Below, piece after piece: positions 59,419 through 64,000 of a stretch of DNA of 64,000 nt. Each line of letters begins with the position of its first letter. The first letter of the stretch is position 1. The stretch spans positions 2,444,001-2,508,000 of the forward strand of contig VICG01000008.1 in NCBI GenBank assembly GCA_008692225.1, written 5' to 3'. The DNA comes from Monilinia fructicola (taxonomy: Eukaryota > Ascomycota > Leotiomycetes > Helotiales > Sclerotiniaceae). Position numbers and translations under genes: made by a program. Under the pieces are notes generated by a model that was not told the origin of the DNA, searched no databases, and saw only the letters and a list, made by a program, of their open reading frames with translations.

Positions 59419-61189
59419 TTTGCAAGTCCAATCCAATCAAATTGATTCTCGGAATCGAACAAAGGATAATTTGAAGGAGGACAGGATGCACGAGGTAAAG
59501 AATTTCACCACTTTATAATCTCCCAAAAAGCATTTGCAAGTAGTCAAGGGCAAGGGTAAGGGTTCGGACAAGAATAAGAACAGGAACAAGAACGGGAACA
59601 AGCACAAGAGCTAGAATGGAGGTTCCAAGATCAATGAATACCTAGGTAGGTAGTTAGTTCTATTTTATATGCACACAAAACAAAGTGTCAACAAAACTCG
59701 AGATCGAATAAAATATCAAAAGAGGATTATTGATGCAATTACATGATTGGCCAAATATGTAAAATTAAGCTTTGTTTATTAAGGCTAAGTTGAATCGAGC
59801 CACTCGGATTCAAAAGCAGCCACATGAGTTCGGGATGCTTGATCTTCATATTAATTTTCCCCCTTGTCAGTATTTACTGTACCACTCCGTGGAAGAGATG
59901 AACCCAACTTCCAAGGTTGCTTGATAAGGTTAAACCCTAGTAATAATATATCTGGGATGATGGATTGTTGAGTAATCCATACTCCGTACTACTACGGAGG
60001 AGGTAATAATAAGATGGATACTTCGTTTCGTCCCTACGTTCGATATGGCTGCGCTTCAAACAATAGGGGGCGGACGGCGAGGGCAAGGATGATACTGTCG
60101 GAGGACAACAGAATCATAGCATACCTAGGTCATGCTCGAGGCAAACAACAGCATGATAATATAGATATAACAGAACAACATACCTAGGGAGCAACATGTG
60201 TACCTCACTAGGAGGTGTCTCTCTGCCTACTAGGTAGGTGCTAGGTAGGTAACATCACGTTGTAACGAGTTTCCGAATAACCTTGGAATACGTTATATCA
60301 GCACCGGCAAGTATGCATTAAGCTTATGTATCGTTCGTCTATGTCGGTTTTTGTCTAGATGGATGACAAGTTGACAACAAATTGTTGTGGGGCCATTAAC
60401 CTCAACCAAGTTGGACCAACTCATCGTTTACAACACAGCAGATTGATATGCCTACATAGGACAGACCTACCTAGTATTCTCTACTCCGTACTCTCTACTC
60501 TACCGACACTATACGGACATTACTCGTACAGTAGTATCACCACCTGCCTGCTGGGGATCATTGTATGGCATTTGGTACGTGAATAATTTTTCGTCCGGCC
60601 GTTGTCATTATAACCATCCTATGATAGGTAGGTAGATGCATGCTTTTCACTTAACCTCATTCAACATCACTGACTTCAACAGATTCCATTCTAGAAATGT
60701 TATATGGATTTTTTTTATTCATCGCTATTTTTGAAAAAATTGATATGGCTGGCTGCGAATAACCATTATTATACATCAAAACTTGTTGCATCGTTTACCG
60801 TGTTTTTTATGCGCCAATTCCTCCCCAACATGCGCCAGTCGCTCATGCTATAGAATCGATGCCAAAAAAATTCGGAAACGATCCTAAGAAGTGATGTACA
60901 AAGAAGTCACAATGCATCTCATGATGACTCTAGTATAAGACTAGGTCAACCACCAATCCAAAAGGATGTTGCTGAACAGCGAAGTATGAACACCTGACTT
61001 TCGAGAGATATCACACCTTAAGCAACAATCATCCCTTTCTTCGTCATTTCGTCTCATCCTTTCATGATATCCATCACTTTGATGATCATCCCATTCAACG
61101 TCTCGTCCAACATTCACCACCCATCATTGCCGCTCCCTTCATTTTTCAATACATCTTGCCAGGTCCCATCATTTACGTCAATCAAACCC
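59419..61189. other. Gene-free region upstream of erg4
   Basis: About 1.8 kb. GGGAACAAG-type purine steps (59545-59615) lie near erg4. The ACCTAGGTAGGT motif occurs at least four times (59640, 60122, 60181, 60229-60252) and TACTCCGTA at 59980 and 60482. No gene supported. Confidence 0.6.
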
Positions 61190-63977
61190 TCATATTTTCT
61201 GATAGAACAAAAGGTATGCGACCTTGTTGTCCGTGACCGAGAATTTCCCAGCCCCATGTCCATTGGAGGATTTATGTTTTGGTGTGGAAGCGCCATTTAC
61301 CACACTAGACCATTTCTTTCCAGATCCACTGGCTTGTTTCCATCCACCGTCTTCGGTCTCTCCGTTTTCTTCGCCAATTGAAGAGAAAATGTTTCCAGAA
61401 GATGAACTATCCTTCTTATGAGCCTCCAATGCAGCAGCCAAAACCTTAGGGTCTTCTTCACTTCCTCCTTCAGCTACATCTTCACTCCTGACCCGCTTGA
61501 TAACAGTATCATCAAGTCTGATCCACTCCTTCCCATCTTGCCTTCTAACATCCACAGTATAATGCCCGCCACTGGCATTCTTACCATGGTGATAAACAAC
61601 GCCAATGAGACGATACTTTGGATAACCATCATGAGCAAAGACACTGCGTTTAGTTCTGGGGAAGACCTCCTTTGGTAATTCGAGCTCCAAAGGATAGCCC
61701 ACCTTCTTCCATATCTTTTGAGTTCCGCCAGTGTTATCGTACTGGAAACGCTTCAAGTGCAAAATGAGAACAGGGGGTACTGTCTCAATAAATACTTGCT
61801 TTGTCGCGGTTACGTTGGGACCCTTTGGAGACTTGAAGTCACCATGAAGAACCTCTGAATGCGTTAAACCTTTCAAAGCATCAATAATGTTGTGAATATG
61901 TGGTGAGCCGATATCAAGTTGTAGTGGCTGATATGGTTCAAGTGTGATGGAGTCTTTCAGACCTTGCACACGCAATTCGGATCTCAAACTGCCTCCAAAA
62001 ATTTTAGTGACTGGAGAGCCAGTCAGGATGGTCCCGGACGATCTTGTAATGGAAGCCTTTTGCTTCGGTCCAACTTGCTGCCAGACATCATCAACAGATC
62101 CGCGTCTGCTGGTAGCCTCGCTGACAGGGGACGAAGGTACATTCATAGGTGTTGTGACAGCCGAAGTTTTGCTCGATTCACTCGATTTCATAACATGTAC
62201 GCACTCATCATGAAGCCCTTCGAGTAAGAAGCCTAGGAATTCCTCCGCGTCTTGTTGGTGACCTCTCTATAACATGTATTAGTGAATGCATCCTCGAAAG
62301 ATGTACAATTTAACTAACCTGCATTGTAACAAATCTTGGTAAGCGTCGCATGACATCGTATACAAAGTCAGGTGTGAAAGAATCTCCATATTTCTCAAGC
62401 TCTCCTTCCTTGAGCCTCATTTGAAGTTGCTCAATAGATTTCGCAGAATCAATTACAGAGAATTCCCGCATAAACATGATCCTTGAATGGTATTAGTAAA
62501 ATCCACACAGAATAAGATACTGGTACTTACATGGCATCGATCAAAGGAGTTTCACTCTTGAAGCTATGCGCCGCCTTCTTGCTAACTTGATCAAGAAAGT
62601 CATAGAACGGGGTACAAAAAACGAGAACTTGTAAAACGGAGTTCATGTAGCACATATTACCAGTGTTCACTAGACCTCGAGGTTCAAGGAATGAGATTTT
62701 AGAATCCTTAGCTTCGGCATTGAAAGAGCGCAATGCTTCGGCTAATGATTCTGCATTCTTCTTGTTAAATCCAGAAGTTCCATTATTACTACCATTTGCA
62801 GTGGTAGGTGCTGTAGGTGCACCAGATGATCCAAAGAGGCCGGTCCATGCTCTTGGAGTTGCCCAGGCTTTGGCAGGGGGCTGTGCTACTTTGGTTTCTT
62901 CAGCAAGAGGCTCTTTGGTCCCATCTTCAGGCGCGACTTCAGATGCAGTCTCCTTCGCCTCAGCTGTAATTTCTTCATTGGTATTTTGAGGGCTTGTTGA
63001 GGGTACACTCTTCGGCTGCGATTTTGGAATAGTACGTATGACAGGGACAGCTGGAACAGCAGCTCTCTGGGATTTTGTAGCCACAGGAGTTGCCTCTTCA
63101 GTTGTAGTCAGAGATGAAGGTTGTGTAGAGGATGGAGTAGTTGGTACTGTAGATTCAGTATCTTCGGATGGACCTTGAGTAGTTGTGGGTGTTTCTGGTG
63201 CAGGCTCTGGAGCTTTGCCAACCGCCGATCTTGGCTCAAAACGAGCTTCCGATGTCTCCACATCCTTCTCTGCCTCAGTATCGACATCTCTGTCTAAACA
63301 TGGAAGCTCGACAGCATTTGTTGATAGCTCATGCTTCCGTCTCCGACGCCGTCTCGCGGGCCAGGGGGCAGTAGTATTAGGAGTGACCCAAGGCAACTAG
63401 TTATAATGTCAGTAATTGATCAAGCGGTCTTTATAGTGGAGCATACCGGTGGCTGGTAGGGCATGTAGTGGGTAAGAGCCGAAGGAGGAGATTGAGGAGG
63501 TGTTTTGAGGCTTGTTTGTTGTGGAGTAGGAGGTGTCAAAGGTCCAGCAGAAAGAGTACGTGACGATTCAGTTGAGAGGCTGGATGGAGTTTGAGGTGGT
63601 GGTAACGCGGGAGATGGTTGGTAAGACGACGCAATTACTGGCGGGTGAGAGGCAGCAATAGCAGGGGATGGTTGAGGTCGATTAAAAGGTGCTGCTTGGG
63701 GCTGGAGCGGAGCTGGAGGGGGGTGACCGTAATGAGGCATCATTGGTGGCGGAGAACGACCATAGTGCTGATATGGGTTATACTGTTGAGTTATGCCGGG
63801 ACTATGGTACTGTGGAGGAAATGGTTGTGGATAATAGCTCGCGTTGTACGGGTGCATGTACGCATTGTACAGAGGTGCCGCTGCTGGATATGGCTGAGTC
63901 TGATGACTATAAGGTCTTCTCCTTCCCATATCCTGTTGCATGCCTTGCCCTGCCGGCAGATGACGACCGTTCATCAT
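61190..63977 (-). CDS. ubp3: Ubiquitin-specific protease Ubp3 (USP10-like)
   Basis: Exons 63977-63447, 63396-62531, 62481-62319 and 62266-61190, introns of 49-52 bp, phases consistent; 878 aa. Ubp3 with its cofactor Bre5 removes ubiquitin from substrates in vesicle transport and selective autophagy. Seen: a disordered Pro/Gln/Tyr-rich N-terminus, a basic stretch RRRRRRKHE, a Pro/Thr/Ser/Glu-rich linker, the Cys box LVNTGNMCYMNSVLQVL (Cys about 426), QDAEEFLGFLLEGLHDE, LILHLKRFQYD, and the His box GVVYHHGKNASGGHYTVDV followed by WIRLDDT. The C-terminal AYLLFYQKI is typical. An in-frame stop (TAG) lies just upstream of the ATG at 63977, but AACGTTAG is also a possible 3' splice site, so a further upstream exon beyond the window edge cannot be excluded. 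Confidence 0.93.
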
Positions 63978-64000
63978 GCCGGCTTGCTAACGTTTATTAT

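Noticed and set aside
1..64000. CRISPR arrays, bacterial defence systems, secondary-metabolite clusters
   Set aside because: No regularly spaced repeats with unique spacers, no such genes, and all genes are typical eukaryotic nuclear ones.

Overview
The window reads as nuclear DNA of a filamentous ascomycete, most likely a leotiomycete of the Botrytis/Sclerotinia/Monilinia type. This is an inference from gene content and style. Introns are short (48-118 bp), GT..AG, often with a CTAAC/CTAAT branch point. The genes include a QUTR-type quinate repressor, ergosterol C-24(28) reductase, GPI-anchored GH17 and GH76 cell-wall enzymes and 2EXR/F-box-like proteins. No ribosomal RNA, convincing tRNA, CRISPR array or bacterial-type operon is visible.

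Layout. 0-12.7 kb: a quinate-repressor-like gene (minus) and a hexose-type sugar transporter (plus), about 5 kb apart. 12.7-18.8 kb: gene-free and rich in microsatellites. 18.8-32 kb is the dense block: a small serine-rich protein, 5-hydroxyisourate hydrolase, Get3 ATPase, two tandem 2EXR-like genes, Cdt1, Mbf1, and a DUF1365 membrane protein divergent from mbf1. 32-42 kb: gene-free, with simple repeats and an AT-rich, TA-flanked inverted-repeat transposon into which an LTR element inserted and left a solo LTR. 42-43.5 kb: a GPI-anchored endo-1,3-beta-glucanase (EglC type). 43.5-49.9 kb: gene-free, with a second, truncated copy of the same transposon family. 49.9-51.6 kb: a GH76 DCW1/DFG5-type gene. 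53.5-64 kb: three housekeeping genes, all minus: spt16 (FACT), erg4 (ergosterol) and ubp3 (deubiquitinase).

The genes do not form one pathway. They are housekeeping functions (replication licensing, chromatin, tail-anchored protein insertion, sterol synthesis, ubiquitin removal, purine breakdown) next to nutrient and cell-wall genes. No secondary-metabolite cluster or clearly new system was found.

The strongest unusual signal concerns reading frames. Six otherwise well-conserved genes carry fifteen apparent single-base frameshifts, nearly all in short homopolymer runs: transporter 1, mbf1 1, DUF1365 1, eglC 2, GH76 8, spt16 2. Introns, splice phases and protein motifs fit once these are allowed for. 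Because spt16 is expected to be essential, uncorrected consensus errors are the simplest explanation, with the GH76 gene as a possible real pseudogene. Gene models below give exon coordinates and state each break.
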